Part shown: positions 18,928 to 27,360 of the stretch, in pieces
Layout: the number at the start of each line of letters is the position of its first letter
Position numbering within the stretch: the first letter of the stretch is position 1
NCBI GenBank assembly: GCA_963720475.1
Contig: OY970394.1
Location: 372,001 to 436,000 of the forward strand
Reading direction: 5' to 3'
DNA: 64,000 nucleotides
DNA from: G963720475 sp963720475
GTDB taxonomy: Bacteria > Actinomycetota > Thermoleophilia > Solirubrobacterales > Thermoleophilaceae
Program-made: the position numbers and the translations under genes
The notes under the pieces: model-generated
The model's input: only the letters and a program-made list of their open reading frames with translations
Told to the model about the DNA's origin: nothing
The model's database searches: none

Positions 18928-20451
18928 ATGGCGTGGGAGCGCGGTTCGATCGCGATCGAACGCACGATCCGGAGGTGGGGCGGAGGACCAGGACTGCTGG
19001 GCTACGCAGCAGTCGCGATCCTCGTCGGCGTTGCTCTGCTTCTGTACTTCCTCGGGGCTCACACCAACCCGTTGAACGGCGGACCCATCGACGGCCGCGA
19101 GGTGTGGATCGTCGTCGGTGAGGCCACCGGCATCGCATCCGCAGTACTCCTGGCTGTAGTCGTAATCCTCGCGAGCCGACTGGTGATTCTCGAGCTGCTC
19201 TTCGGCGATCTCACCAATGTCTATGTCGCACATGGCGTGCTTGGACTGGCAATGTTCGGCCTGGTCAGCTTCCACCCGATGATGTACCTCCTCGGCGGTC
19301 TTGTGACGGGTGGCGAGTTCCTCCCCGCGGCGCATGTCCTAGTGCCGTTCCACGTCGTCGCCCTGGAGTGGGTGTCTTACATCCTGATCGCGATCGCAAT
19401 GGTCCCGACCATGTACATGCGCCTTCCGTTCGATTGGTGGCGTGCGATTCATCTGCTGCTCGGCGCGGCGATGATCATCAATGGCTACGCGATCCTCATC
19501 GAGAACCAGATGGTCGATACATCTCAAGTTCCGGCGCTCCGTATCTATCTCTTCGTGCTGTTCGGTCTCGCCACGCTCGCGTTCATCTGGGTCGCGCTAG
19601 TGCGACGCATAGCGGAACCCCGGCGGGAGTATCGGATAACCGCTATCGAGCATTACCCAGAGGTGAATGCGATCGAGTTGCAGGCGATGCCTGTGGGAAA
19701 GCCGCTTCGCTTCCGGGCGGGGCAGTTCGCCTACGTGGACGTCGTGGACAGCATGGCGCAAGTCGACCGCGACTTCGAGGCGCACCCGTTCAGCATCACA
19801 ACTCATCCAGAAAAGGATGAGATAGCGCTTGTTATCGAAGGAACCGGCGCATACACCCAACGCATCCTGAAGGTTTCCGAGGGACACGAGGCGCGGGCGC
19901 TGCTTCACGGCTCGTTTGGCCGGCTGGTGATGAGCAGGCCGGAGCTGAAGAAGCAGCTATGGCTGGGCGGAGGGCTCGGGGTGACTCCATTCATCGCAAT
20001 GGCGGAGGACCTGGCTGAACATCCCGACCGCTACGCCGGGTACGACGTGATTCTGATCGTCGTTGTCAGGAAGGGTGAACGGGCTTTCAAGCGGCCGGCG
20101 TTCGAGAAGTACATGAGCTTGAACCCGAATCTGAGCTACCACCTGTGGGACGACGGGGAGCGCGGTCGGCCGACGATCCAGTCAATTGCCAATGAATTCG
20201 TGCCCGATCTCAACGACCGGGCGGTAATGATCTCCGGGCCGGAGGCGATGATTTCAGACTTCACAGACCAATTGACGGCCGAAGGTGTCCCACGTAGTCA
20301 CATACGCTCCGAGAGAGCCATCGGGCCGCCTGGACGTTGGGCTGTCGCCTCGCCTGCGCTGCGGTACACCAGGTCAGCCGTAACCTTGCTATTCACGGTG
20401 TTCGTCGTGGGGGTTGTCGTCGCCACGATCGCCCGCGCCATCGCGGCGTAG
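18928..20451 (+). CDS. ferric reductase/NADPH oxidase-like membrane flavohaem oxidoreductase
   Basis: A 507-residue membrane oxidoreductase. The first 230 residues hold about six helices with His residues placed as haem ligands (VYVAHGVLGLAMFGLVSFHP and FDWWRAIHLLLG). Next is a ferredoxin-reductase-type FAD domain (LRFRAGQFAYVDV, HPFSITTHPEKDEI) and an NAD(P)-binding domain (LWLGGGLGVTPFIAMAEDL, VMISGPEAMISDFT). A C-terminal helix ends the protein. It moves electrons from NAD(P)H through FAD and haem to iron or oxygen across the membrane. It stands between two tRNA-Arg fragments, and its base composition is visibly less GC-rich than the flanks. Confidence 0.85.
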   Translation: MAWERGSIAIERTIRRWGGGPGLLGYAAVAILVGVALLLYFLGAHTNPLNGGPIDGREVWIVVGEATGIASAVLLAVVVILASRLVILELLFGDLTNVYVAHGVLGLAMFGLVSFHPMMYLLGGLVTGGEFLPAAHVLVPFHVVALEWVSYILIAIAMVPTMYMRLPFDWWRAIHLLLGAAMIINGYAILIENQMVDTSQVPALRIYLFVLFGLATLAFIWVALVRRIAEPRREYRITAIEHYPEVNAIELQAMPVGKPLRFRAGQFAYVDVVDSMAQVDRDFEAHPFSITTHPEKDEIALVIEGTGAYTQRILKVSEGHEARALLHGSFGRLVMSRPELKKQLWLGGGLGVTPFIAMAEDLAEHPDRYAGYDVILIVVVRKGERAFKRPAFEKYMSLNPNLSYHLWDDGERGRPTIQSIANEFVPDLNDRAVMISGPEAMISDFTDQLTAEGVPRSHIRSERAIGPPGRWAVASPALRYTRSAVTLLFTVFVVGVVVATIARAIAA

Positions 20452-20481
20452 ATAGCGCTTAACCAGGATGTAGTTGAGAGC

Positions 20482-20522
20482 GCGCCCGTCAGGATTCGAA
20501 CCTGAGACCTTCGGTTCCGTAG
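20482..20522 (-). repeat. tRNA-Arg 3' fragment (candidate att site 2)
   Basis: A 41-base copy of the 3' half of a tRNA-Arg: anticodon loop CTACGGA, stem ACCGA, variable AGGTC, T-arm TCAGG/CCTGA and acceptor strand CGGGCGC. It is identical to the copy at 24604-24644, and the identity extends four bases further 5' (45 bases in all, 20478-20522 against 24600-24644). There is no 5' half, so it is not a functional tRNA. This is the footprint expected where an element has integrated into a tRNA gene and displaced its original 3' end. Confidence 0.75.
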
Positions 20523-20682
20523 CCCCGCACCCTGGTCGCCGAGATCCGTTAAACGCTGGGATCGGAGGCGTCGAGCCCGACGGTGGGGTAGCAGGTGGGG
20601 TAGTACCCAAGGGCCTGTTCAGATTTACTAGCTGGTGTACGCCCAAGAAGGGCCCGACCCCGCCGGGACGAGCCGAGTGTGC

Positions 20683-22836
20683 CTAGCCCGTGACGCCGCC
20701 CGGGCGCTGTGAAACGCCGAGCACCCCGACGGAGTCGCGCGCACGCGAGACCCCGTTGACCCGGCCGGCCTTGACCGACGCCGAGTTGACGAGCTTGCCG
20801 TCCTCCAACCCTCTGGCCGCTCGGACGCGGACCGTGATCGTCTTCGACTGTCGTGGCTTGAGCGTAAAGCTCCATCTCGGTGAGCCGTTGCGCATCGACG
20901 CGCGGCGGTTGGCGCGCACATAGGCGAGGCCGGAGGGAAGCACGTCGGTGACGGTGACGCCAGAGATCGTGGTCCTGCGCGTCGTGTTGGTGACCTTGAT
21001 CCGGAACCGGGTCTCCTGACCTGCCCGGACGCGCTCGTCGAGCGCGTCCTTCTCGATCCGCAGCGCCGTGCGGGAGAGCCTCGCCTTCTTCTGCGACACG
21101 GGCGGCGGCTGCACGTTCGGCGGGCTGGGCGTCGGGGGCGGGTCGAGGGCCTCGGTGGCGCAGACCTCGAAGGCGCCCGTGGCTCCGACCTCGGGAAGTC
21201 GCATCCAGGTATCGACGAAATCGGTGTTGCCGGTGTTCGGGCTCCAGGCGTGGAACGAGCCACCGCTCGTGCCCTGAGTCACGGCGCTCGGCGACGTGTT
21301 CGTTGCCGCGGTGTTCTTGAAGGGGTCGACATCGTTGAAGTTCGCGGCGAGCGGATCGCCCAGAACGGGGTCACCAGGGAGCGACAGCCGCTCGATACGC
21401 GTCCCTGCGCTGCCCTCAACATCACTCTGGGTCAGGTGAGCCTCTGCCAGCGTGGAGCGGACCTGGAACGTGTAGTCACCGCAGGGCGGGTTCACGCCCG
21501 CGCCGTCCTTGCCGTTCCAGGCGAACTCGTTGGCGCCGGAGTCGCTCAGCTGCGCCCTGTGGACGACGTCAGGGCCGTTGCCGAAGGTCCCGTTGCGATC
21601 GATGTCGATCTCCAGCGCGTAGTCAAGACCCTCCATTTGCGGCGGCGAGGAGAAGCGGAGCGTGCCTCCAGATCCGGAGACAGGGATCACACCGGGGGGA
21701 AGACCGCCATCGAGCGCGAGGTTGCTGAAAGCACTCCCCGGAGAAATCGGTGAAGTGGCATAGCCGCGGACCTCGCCGAGAGCTCCCGGCCCCGAGATCG
21801 CCTCCGGGTCCGGACGGTTGAAGAAGACCGGATACCGCGAGTCGTCGGCGACGTCCGGAGCTTCGATCTGCGGCGCGTCGGCCTCGAAATGTACCCGTGT
21901 GTTGTTGTTGATCACGTCGTTCGTTCCCCACCGGAAGGAGGCGAACGTTCTCTCCTTGGTTGCCGCATCGACGACCCCCTTGTCGTTCGCGGTCATCACC
22001 CAGACCGCGCCGGCATGCTCGGCAAAATTCACCCGGTACTCGTAGCCGGAGGGGGTGTAGAAGAAGGAGTCCACGCCCGAGACCGAGGGCGAGGTACTCC
22101 CGGCAACCGAGAGCCGGTTCGTGAAGACGCGGCCCGGCTTGACCGTGCCGGCAGCGTCGCGAACCGTGACGTCCCAGATGGAGATGTGCCCCCGCTGAAT
22201 GGCTCCGAGTGTCGGATTGCCGACCGGGCTCGAGCTCTCGCCCGCAGGAGTGCCGGGCGACACGGGCACCATGACCACCGGGTAGATCCCGCTCGCGGGC
22301 GCGGTGTACTCGCACGGCGTGTAGCCGCCGGCGTTGGGGAGCGGACCGGCCAGCTCCTGGGCACGGGTGCGGATGAAGCCAGCGGGAGGAGTGGTCGCCG
22401 CCTTACAGTCAAAGAGCTCCGTGTCGAAGACGGGGTCGGTCACCAGTGCGGCGCGCGCGGCCGGATCGGCTTGGCTCGCGAAGCTGGTGCCCGGCGGGTA
22501 GACGAGGATGTTCGCGTTCTGTGTCTTGCTCGGATTGGCTCCAGGCGGGCCGGGGAACCCCGACCACATCGTGCTGCTCCCCATCTGGAGCTTCTCGCCC
22601 GCGCGCGCGTAGACGCGGAGCACCGTGTAGTTCGATGTCTCCCCCGCCAGATTGTGGCGCTGGGCGCTGTCCGGGCCGGTGTTGAGGTCGACCGAGCCCT
22701 CGCCGAAGGCCGATGTCGCCGGGACGAGTAGGGCGACGGCGGCCGCTACGAGGACGCCGCCTAGCCGAACCGGGCCGAAACGGCTTCTGAGACCGCGAGC
22801 GGTCACGTCCTTGAGTGCTGCTCGCCGGTCACTCAT
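20683..22836 (-). CDS. large secreted protein with C-terminal DUF11 repeat domain
   Basis: A 717-residue exported protein. The ATG chosen has a GGGAG ribosome site seven bases upstream, and the signal peptide ends PATSAFG. The body is beta-rich, with calcium-style loops (EIDIDRNGTFGNGPD) and paired Cys. A Pro-rich linker (PPPTPSPPNVQPPP) leads to a DUF11/conserved-repeat domain (VRAGQETRFRIKVTNTTRR, VTVTDVLPSGLAYV). DUF11 domains occur in large surface proteins and adhesins. It sits inside the island between two att-like fragments. Exact role unknown. Confidence 0.75.
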   Translation of the reverse strand: MSDRRAALKDVTARGLRSRFGPVRLGGVLVAAAVALLVPATSAFGEGSVDLNTGPDSAQRHNLAGETSNYTVLRVYARAGEKLQMGSSTMWSGFPGPPGANPSKTQNANILVYPPGTSFASQADPAARAALVTDPVFDTELFDCKAATTPPAGFIRTRAQELAGPLPNAGGYTPCEYTAPASGIYPVVMVPVSPGTPAGESSSPVGNPTLGAIQRGHISIWDVTVRDAAGTVKPGRVFTNRLSVAGSTSPSVSGVDSFFYTPSGYEYRVNFAEHAGAVWVMTANDKGVVDAATKERTFASFRWGTNDVINNNTRVHFEADAPQIEAPDVADDSRYPVFFNRPDPEAISGPGALGEVRGYATSPISPGSAFSNLALDGGLPPGVIPVSGSGGTLRFSSPPQMEGLDYALEIDIDRNGTFGNGPDVVHRAQLSDSGANEFAWNGKDGAGVNPPCGDYTFQVRSTLAEAHLTQSDVEGSAGTRIERLSLPGDPVLGDPLAANFNDVDPFKNTAATNTSPSAVTQGTSGGSFHAWSPNTGNTDFVDTWMRLPEVGATGAFEVCATEALDPPPTPSPPNVQPPPVSQKKARLSRTALRIEKDALDERVRAGQETRFRIKVTNTTRRTTISGVTVTDVLPSGLAYVRANRRASMRNGSPRWSFTLKPRQSKTITVRVRAARGLEDGKLVNSASVKAGRVNGVSRARDSVGVLGVSQRPGGVTG

Positions 22837-23015
22837 CCGTTGTCTCCCGCCTTCCCCCGTGGCCCACCACGGCAACGTCCTTGCCCCCGTCTGACCTCGC
22901 CCTGCTGACCCGGCGATTGTACCTGCGGCCATAGATCTGTGCCGCATCTAGATAGAGGAGCGGGAATGATGTCGGCGCTGGATTCCTCTCGCTCGGACGA
23001 CGGCGAGCCAGTCCG

Positions 23016-23792
23016 TCAACGGATCAGCACGGGCGTGCCGGGAGGAACGTGGCCGGCCATCCAGGAGATGTCGCCGTTGTTCACGCGGATGCAACCGTGC
23101 GATCGGGCGCTGCCGATCGGATCGCTCAGGCTGGCGCCCGACCGACCGTGAATCCCGACGCGGCCGGGACCGCCGCCATAGTTCTCAAGCACGTTCGAGT
23201 GGACCGTCAGGGGCAGCGACCAGGGCCCGAGGAACGCGCCCGGGTCAGCCTGCCGGTTGCGCTCGTACAGGGCGGCCAAGCCCTCCGGGGTCGGGGTCGA
23301 GGGGGTTCCTACAACCGCGCCGAAGCTGCGGGTTCGCTTGCCGGAGCGGTAGATCGCCACGCGCCGATCCTCCACCCTGACCTCGACCCAGTAGCGCGTG
23401 CGGCCGAGGACGACCTGGTCGCGCGGAACCCAGCCCGAGCTGGCATTGGGGCGGAACGGCAGCAAGAGTTTTACCCAGAGCCGGTTCTTGTGAACTGTTG
23501 ATTTCAGAACGAGCAGGGTTTGCGGCTGCCCGGACCAAGCTGTTTGGGTGCCCACCTTCCGCCCGCGGTCGTCCGAGCTCACTCGCGCGCGCGCATAGAC
23601 AGGCGAGACGATCCGGGCCACGGTCGCGCCTCGCTTGCGCGAAGGGGCCGCGATCGGGGATGGCTTCTTTGCCGATGCTTCGACCGATTCGTTAGTCGGC
23701 ACGGAGTCGTCGCTTACCGCCGCGACGCTGCTCGGTGGTGAGGCGGCTCCGGCCAGTAGTGCCAGCACCCCTCCGATGAGGACTCGTCTCAT
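23016..23792 (-). CDS. exported L,D-transpeptidase (YkuD) with SH3-like domain
   Basis: A 258-residue secreted cell-wall enzyme. After a signal peptide comes an SH3-like domain (about 60-130, ending SSGWVPRDQV) and then the YkuD catalytic domain with VGTPSTPTPEG, VGIHGRSG and SHGCIRVNN, holding the catalytic His and Cys. L,D-transpeptidases form 3-3 peptidoglycan crosslinks or attach proteins. All active-site residues are present. A hairpin-forming repeat (CCCGGA/TCCGGG, 23807-23824) lies in its 5' leader. Confidence 0.92.
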   Translation of the reverse strand: MRRVLIGGVLALLAGAASPPSSVAAVSDDSVPTNESVEASAKKPSPIAAPSRKRGATVARIVSPVYARARVSSDDRGRKVGTQTAWSGQPQTLLVLKSTVHKNRLWVKLLLPFRPNASSGWVPRDQVVLGRTRYWVEVRVEDRRVAIYRSGKRTRSFGAVVGTPSTPTPEGLAALYERNRQADPGAFLGPWSLPLTVHSNVLENYGGGPGRVGIHGRSGASLSDPIGSARSHGCIRVNNGDISWMAGHVPPGTPVLIR

Positions 23793-24097
23793 TGGCCCTA
23801 ATGATGCCCGGACGATCCTCCGGGTGCGACGGCGGGGGTGCGTTGACAGTCGCCTTCGGCACGGGACAGACCGTCGCCCGGCAGAGGCTTGGGTTCAACG
23901 ATCACACCGCCAGCTGGTAGCGCTACCTAGCGTTTGCGGATCGCCCCTTTCGTTTTCGATCTCCTGATCCCCTAGGCCACGCCTCAGCGGTCATGAGCGG
24001 CAACGCGGCGTCCCCCGCTAGGCCGGGTCGCGACCATCGCGCAACCATCGCGCAGCACGGAGCGCAGGCTGAAAGATCGCGCGATACTGCGCGGGCG
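23793..24097. other. intergenic region between divergent genes
   Basis: No credible gene is seen here. The stretch separates the divergent L,D-transpeptidase and SnoaL-like genes. It contains the CCCGGA-N6-TCCGGG inverted repeat next to the transpeptidase start and a perfect 12-base palindrome, GGTAGCGCTACC, at 23916-23927 that could be an operator. I could not assign a promoter with confidence. Confidence 0.45.
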
Positions 24098-24601
24098 ATG
24101 TCGCAGGAGAATGTGGAGGTTGTCCTTGACGGATACCGCGCCTTTGCTCGCGAGGACCCGGACGCAGTCTTCGCGGTTCTTCACCCAGCGATTGTTTGGG
24201 AAACCCTCGACGCCGTGCCCGACCCAGCCATCAACGAAGGGCACGAGGGGATAGCGAAACTTTGGGCGGGCTGGGCAGACGCCTTCGATGACTTCTGGGT
24301 GCGACCGGGTCCCCTTGTGGTCGAGGGTGAGCACAAGGTCTTCGTCAACCACCGCACCGGTGGGCGCCTCAAGGAAACCGCTCAGGACGCGCGCGAGGTC
24401 ACGTTCGACAACTGGACCGTCTACACGCTTCGGGATTCCCTCGTCGTTCACATCAACGAATACGTGACCCTGCAAGAAGCCCTCGAAGCCGCCGACATCG
24501 ACGAGCCCACGGTCTACACACTGCAAGGCACCGAGGTCGTGGCGGCGCAGGAGTATCGAACCCGGCAGGAAGCCCTTGAAGCCGTGGGCGCCTCGGAGTG
24601 A
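24098..24601 (+). CDS. SnoaL-like protein with duplicated C-terminal segment
   Basis: A 167-residue NTF2-fold protein related to the two at 11.7-12.5 kb (MSQENVEVVLDGYRAF opening, HPAIVWETLD, HEGIAKLWAGW). It is about 35 residues longer because its end is duplicated: TVYTLRDSLVVHINEYVTLQEALEA is followed by TVYTLQGTEVVAAQEYRTRQEALEA before the stop. The stop codon abuts and shares two bases with the 45-base tRNA-Arg repeat, so the gene lies exactly at an integration boundary. Ligand or reaction is unknown. Confidence 0.75.
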   Translation: MSQENVEVVLDGYRAFAREDPDAVFAVLHPAIVWETLDAVPDPAINEGHEGIAKLWAGWADAFDDFWVRPGPLVVEGEHKVFVNHRTGGRLKETAQDAREVTFDNWTVYTLRDSLVVHINEYVTLQEALEAADIDEPTVYTLQGTEVVAAQEYRTRQEALEAVGASE

Positions 24602-24603
24602 GC

Positions 24604-24644
24604 GCGCCCGTCAGGATTCGAACCTGAGACCTTCGGTTCCGTAG
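24604..24644 (-). repeat. tRNA-Arg 3' fragment (candidate attL of the int-bearing element)
   Basis: Identical to the fragment at 20482-20522. It shares GACCTTCGGTTCCGTAG, the anticodon-side core, with the intact tRNA-Arg(ACG) at 33940-34012; the T-stem differs (TCAGG/CCTGA here, AGAGG/CCTCT there). That is what displacement of the original 3' end by an element-borne copy would leave. The xis and int genes begin about 150 bases to the right. Confidence 0.75.
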
Positions 24645-24789
24645 TTCGACGGACACGCAGGTTCCCTCCCTGGGCGCCCGCTTTTAGGCGCTCTAGCGCC
24701 TCCTCACACTGTCTCGCTGAGTCAGCCATAGCTAGATGGATCGTTAGAATGATTCCGGTGCTCCCAGGCTCACGACCTAACGTTCCGGT

Positions 24790-25047
24790 ATGGGACCGCG
24801 GAAACCGCTCACCTTCAAGGAGGTACACGAGCTGTACGAGTGCTCCCCATCACACCTCAGCCGGCTCGTCGCCCGCGGTGCGATCCCGCACTTCAGGGTT
24901 GGGCTCTTGATCCGTTTCTGCCCCGACGCTCTCCTCAAGTGGCAAGAGACGGGCGGAAGCGCCCCCCTGACGACCGGTCCCACCCGATCGCTGCCCCGAG
25001 GGAGGCTTCTGGACTGGGAGCAGCAGCTGCTGGGGTCTCATGAGTAG
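24790..25047 (+). CDS. xis: excisionase-like helix-turn-helix protein
   Basis: An 85-residue DNA-binding protein of the HTH_17/excisionase type: FKEVHELYECSPSHLSRLVA forms the helix-turn-helix, followed by GAIPHFRVGLLIRF, the typical beta-wing, and LLKWQE. It overlaps the start of the integrase gene by eight bases, the usual arrangement of xis and int in actinobacterial integrative elements. It would bend DNA at the att site and steer the integrase toward excision. Confidence 0.85.
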   Translation: MGPRKPLTFKEVHELYECSPSHLSRLVARGAIPHFRVGLLIRFCPDALLKWQETGGSAPLTTGPTRSLPRGRLLDWEQQLLGSHE

Positions 25048-26206
25048 TACTCGCAAGCGCCGCACCCGCGGCACGGGCTCCGCGGTCCTCAAGCGGCGCG
25101 TCGATGGCAGCCAGGCCTGGTACGCCGTGTATCGACTCCACGGACGCCAGAAGTGGGAGTTCGCAGGAGATAACCGACCAGATGCAGAAGCGCTCGCCTC
25201 GCAGCGGTGTCGTGAGATTCGCGAGGGCCTAACGGAACAACTAGAACCTGGCAGCTTCGAAAGCTTCGCCGAACGCTGGCTACGGGCGAAGCGCGCCAAG
25301 GGGGTCAAGGCGAGCACGGCGGAGGACTACGAAATCATCATCAAACGCCATCTAACGCCGGCCCTCGACGAAGGTCGCTTGTCGATTTCCGACATCACCC
25401 CAGCACGCGTCGAAAACTACGTCGCTGCCAAACGAGCCGGGATCGCACCTATCGCCGGCCCCACCCGGAAGAAGAAAGGCCTCGCGGCGAAGACGATCCG
25501 TAATCAACTGATCGTACTTGGCGGCATCTGTGAGCTGGCGGTTAGAGATGGCCACATCTCCCGCAACCCTGTTCGCGCGATCGACAAACCTCGCGGCGAG
25601 GAACGTGAGCCGCTTTTCCTCACGCGAGATCAGATCGAACGACTTACTGGCGCAATGGACGGACAGTGGCAGCCCTTCACGCTGCTATTGGCCTATGTCG
25701 GCATAAGACTTGGTGAGGCCCGGGCGCTCCGCTGGTCGGACGTCGATACGGATCAAAGTCTGCTCCGCATTCGAAAATCCGCATCGCGGAAGAAGAAGAT
25801 CACGTCTGTAAAAACTCGCGCGGGCAACCGCGACCTCCGGCTCTCGGAACGCCTCCTAACAGAGCTGGCGGCGCACCGCCGCCGCATGTCGCCCGCCCCG
25901 CGTCCTTCGGACCTGATTTTCGCTAGTCCCGCAGGCGGACCGATTGATGGGGACTCGTTCCGAAAGAACATCTTCAAGCCGGCCATCGCCGCCGCGAAGC
26001 TCCCTAACGACGACGAGCGCTTGTCGGATCTTCGGGTTCACGACTTGCGCCACTCGTACTGCTCGCTGATGATCCGGGAAAAGCCACGGATGCATCCACG
26101 AACCCTTCAAGCGCTTCTCGGACACGCCCACTTCGAGACCACGATGCGCATCTATGCCCACGTTGCTCCTGAGCACCTCGCCGCCCCCGACGCGGCGCTT
26201 GACTGA
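25040..26206 (+). CDS. int: tyrosine site-specific integrase
   Basis: A 388-residue phage-type tyrosine recombinase. The N-terminal arm-binding and SAM-like core-binding domains (FAERWLRAKRAKGVKASTAED) precede the catalytic domain. Active-site residues are visible: Arg about 223 (GIRLGEARAL), His334 and Arg337 (HDLRHSYCS), His362 (LLGHAHFETT) and Tyr372 (RIYAHV). It would recombine the tRNA-Arg core with its element copy. It is translationally coupled to xis and is followed by the replication gene, an arrangement like small pSAM2-type elements. Confidence 0.93.
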   Translation: MSSTRKRRTRGTGSAVLKRRVDGSQAWYAVYRLHGRQKWEFAGDNRPDAEALASQRCREIREGLTEQLEPGSFESFAERWLRAKRAKGVKASTAEDYEIIIKRHLTPALDEGRLSISDITPARVENYVAAKRAGIAPIAGPTRKKKGLAAKTIRNQLIVLGGICELAVRDGHISRNPVRAIDKPRGEEREPLFLTRDQIERLTGAMDGQWQPFTLLLAYVGIRLGEARALRWSDVDTDQSLLRIRKSASRKKKITSVKTRAGNRDLRLSERLLTELAAHRRRMSPAPRPSDLIFASPAGGPIDGDSFRKNIFKPAIAAAKLPNDDERLSDLRVHDLRHSYCSLMIREKPRMHPRTLQALLGHAHFETTMRIYAHVAPEHLAAPDAALD

Positions 26207-26296
26207 CGACTCGTGCGAGCTCTTGCGAAAACCGCGCAGCGCTTCCGTTTGGCGCGCACACTCGCCTCATGGATCGAGGCCACCACACTTCACTTG

Positions 26297-26325
26297 AAGA
26301 AGGCCGAGCGGAGCGAGGCCTTCTT
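26297..26325. terminator. hairpin between int and rep
   Basis: A perfect nine-base inverted repeat, AAGAAGGCC and GGCCTTCTT, with an 11-base loop, lies between the integrase stop and the replication gene. There is no T-run, so it could equally be a double-strand origin or an attenuator as a terminator. Confidence 0.45.
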
Positions 26326-26354
26326 AGCCAATCACAAAGTGAGGAGTCAGCCAA

Positions 26355-27185
26355 GTGAGCGAGCTGGCCACATCTGCGCGTCGCGCGGTGAGGCACGCAC
26401 GCGGCAGCCAATGTCCGAACTCCCACTTCCCCACCTTCGCCTGGTCCGACAAGACCGACCGCGCCTACGAGATCGCCTGCGGTCGTTGGGACTGTTCCTT
26501 CTGCGGATGGCGGAAGCGCTGCGCGGTGTCTTTCTTGATCGCCGCGGGGATCCGCGAAGCCGTCAAGAACGGCGAGCGGGTGCGCTTCATGACGCTCACG
26601 GACGGATCAGCCGGTGCGATGACCGTGCGGGATCTCTATACGGCTTGGAACCGTCTTCGCACCGCTCTTCGCGCAACGGACGAGTTGAACCAGTATGCGG
26701 CGGTAGTCGAGACGACCAAGGTGGGAGCACTTCACCTTCACGCGATCACGACCGGGGAGTACATCCCGCAAGACCGCCTGTCTCGCCTCGCGAGCCAAGC
26801 TGGCTTTGGAGAAATCTGCGATATCCGTGCAGTCCGCACCGACCGCCCGGACGCGGACCGCCGCAGCGCCGATTACGTGGCGAAGCAACTCGCAGGCTAC
26901 GTAGCCAAGGCGAAGACCACAGCGCTTGCCAGCAAAACGGCGGTCCGCCGTCGTCCGTTTCGCACGTCGCGCGAATGGTTCCCTGAGACGCTGAGAGACG
27001 TCGAGCGCAGACTCGCCCAAGAGGCGCTCGAGGAGATGGGTCTCGAGCGAGACAAGGGGAGGTGGGCTGTGATCAACGAACTCAACGACGGCACCCTGAG
27101 GGTTCGGCTTCCGAAGGGGAGCGAGCATGGCCTCGCGCCCGGGGCTGCGCCGCGCCGTCAGGGTCCGACGACTCTGAGGCTCTGA
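26355..27185 (+). CDS. HUH-type rolling-circle replication initiator
   Basis: A 276-residue Rep protein. A cysteine cluster (about Cys42, Cys47, Cys50, Cys56; CGRWDCSFCGWRKRC) precedes motif 1 (RFMTLTDG), the metal-binding HUH motif (GALHLHAITTGEY) and a tyrosine-bearing helix (SADYVAKQLAGYVAKA). These are the parts of a HUH relaxase-replicase that nicks DNA and starts rolling-circle replication. The GTG start has GAGGAG eight bases upstream. With int and xis it suggests an element that can replicate after excision. No FtsK/TraB-like transfer gene is next to it. Confidence 0.85.
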   Translation: MSELATSARRAVRHARGSQCPNSHFPTFAWSDKTDRAYEIACGRWDCSFCGWRKRCAVSFLIAAGIREAVKNGERVRFMTLTDGSAGAMTVRDLYTAWNRLRTALRATDELNQYAAVVETTKVGALHLHAITTGEYIPQDRLSRLASQAGFGEICDIRAVRTDRPDADRRSADYVAKQLAGYVAKAKTTALASKTAVRRRPFRTSREWFPETLRDVERRLAQEALEEMGLERDKGRWAVINELNDGTLRVRLPKGSEHGLAPGAAPRRQGPTTLRL

Positions 27186-27195
27186 CGGACGCCGG
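27163..27195. repeat. 33-base direct repeat, copy 1
   Basis: Identical to 30735-30767. This copy covers the last eight codons and stop of the rep gene. The sequence can also fold weakly, with GTCCG pairing to CGGAC. The two copies enclose the operon of two secreted proteins. Confidence 0.7.
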
Positions 27196-27329
27196 GGTCG
27201 CTCTGGGCCGGGAACGCGAGAGCCGGGAGCCGTCGACCCCCACCGCGCCGTCCCCGAAACGCGCCGGCGAAAAGCGCGCGGACACGCTCGAGTGCGTCTC
27301 GCTCCCAGGTCTCAGCGTTCACCGGACTC

Positions 27330-27360
27330 GCTGACGTCATGTGGTCATCCTGACGTCAGC
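27330..27360. promoter_or_regulatory. inverted repeat built of two TGACGTCA palindromes
   Basis: GCTGACGTCA and TGACGTCAGC form a perfect ten-base inverted repeat with an 11-base centre. Each arm itself contains the palindrome TGACGTCA. It lies between the convergent rep gene and the transglutaminase-like gene and includes the latter's stop codon. A bidirectional terminator is possible, but there is no T-run; a dimer-binding operator or origin site fits equally well. Confidence 0.5.

Noticed and set aside
20482..24644. tRNA-Arg sequences at 20.5 and 24.6 kb as extra tRNA genes
   Set aside because: Both lack the 5' half (no D-arm or 5' acceptor strand), so they cannot be functional tRNAs.
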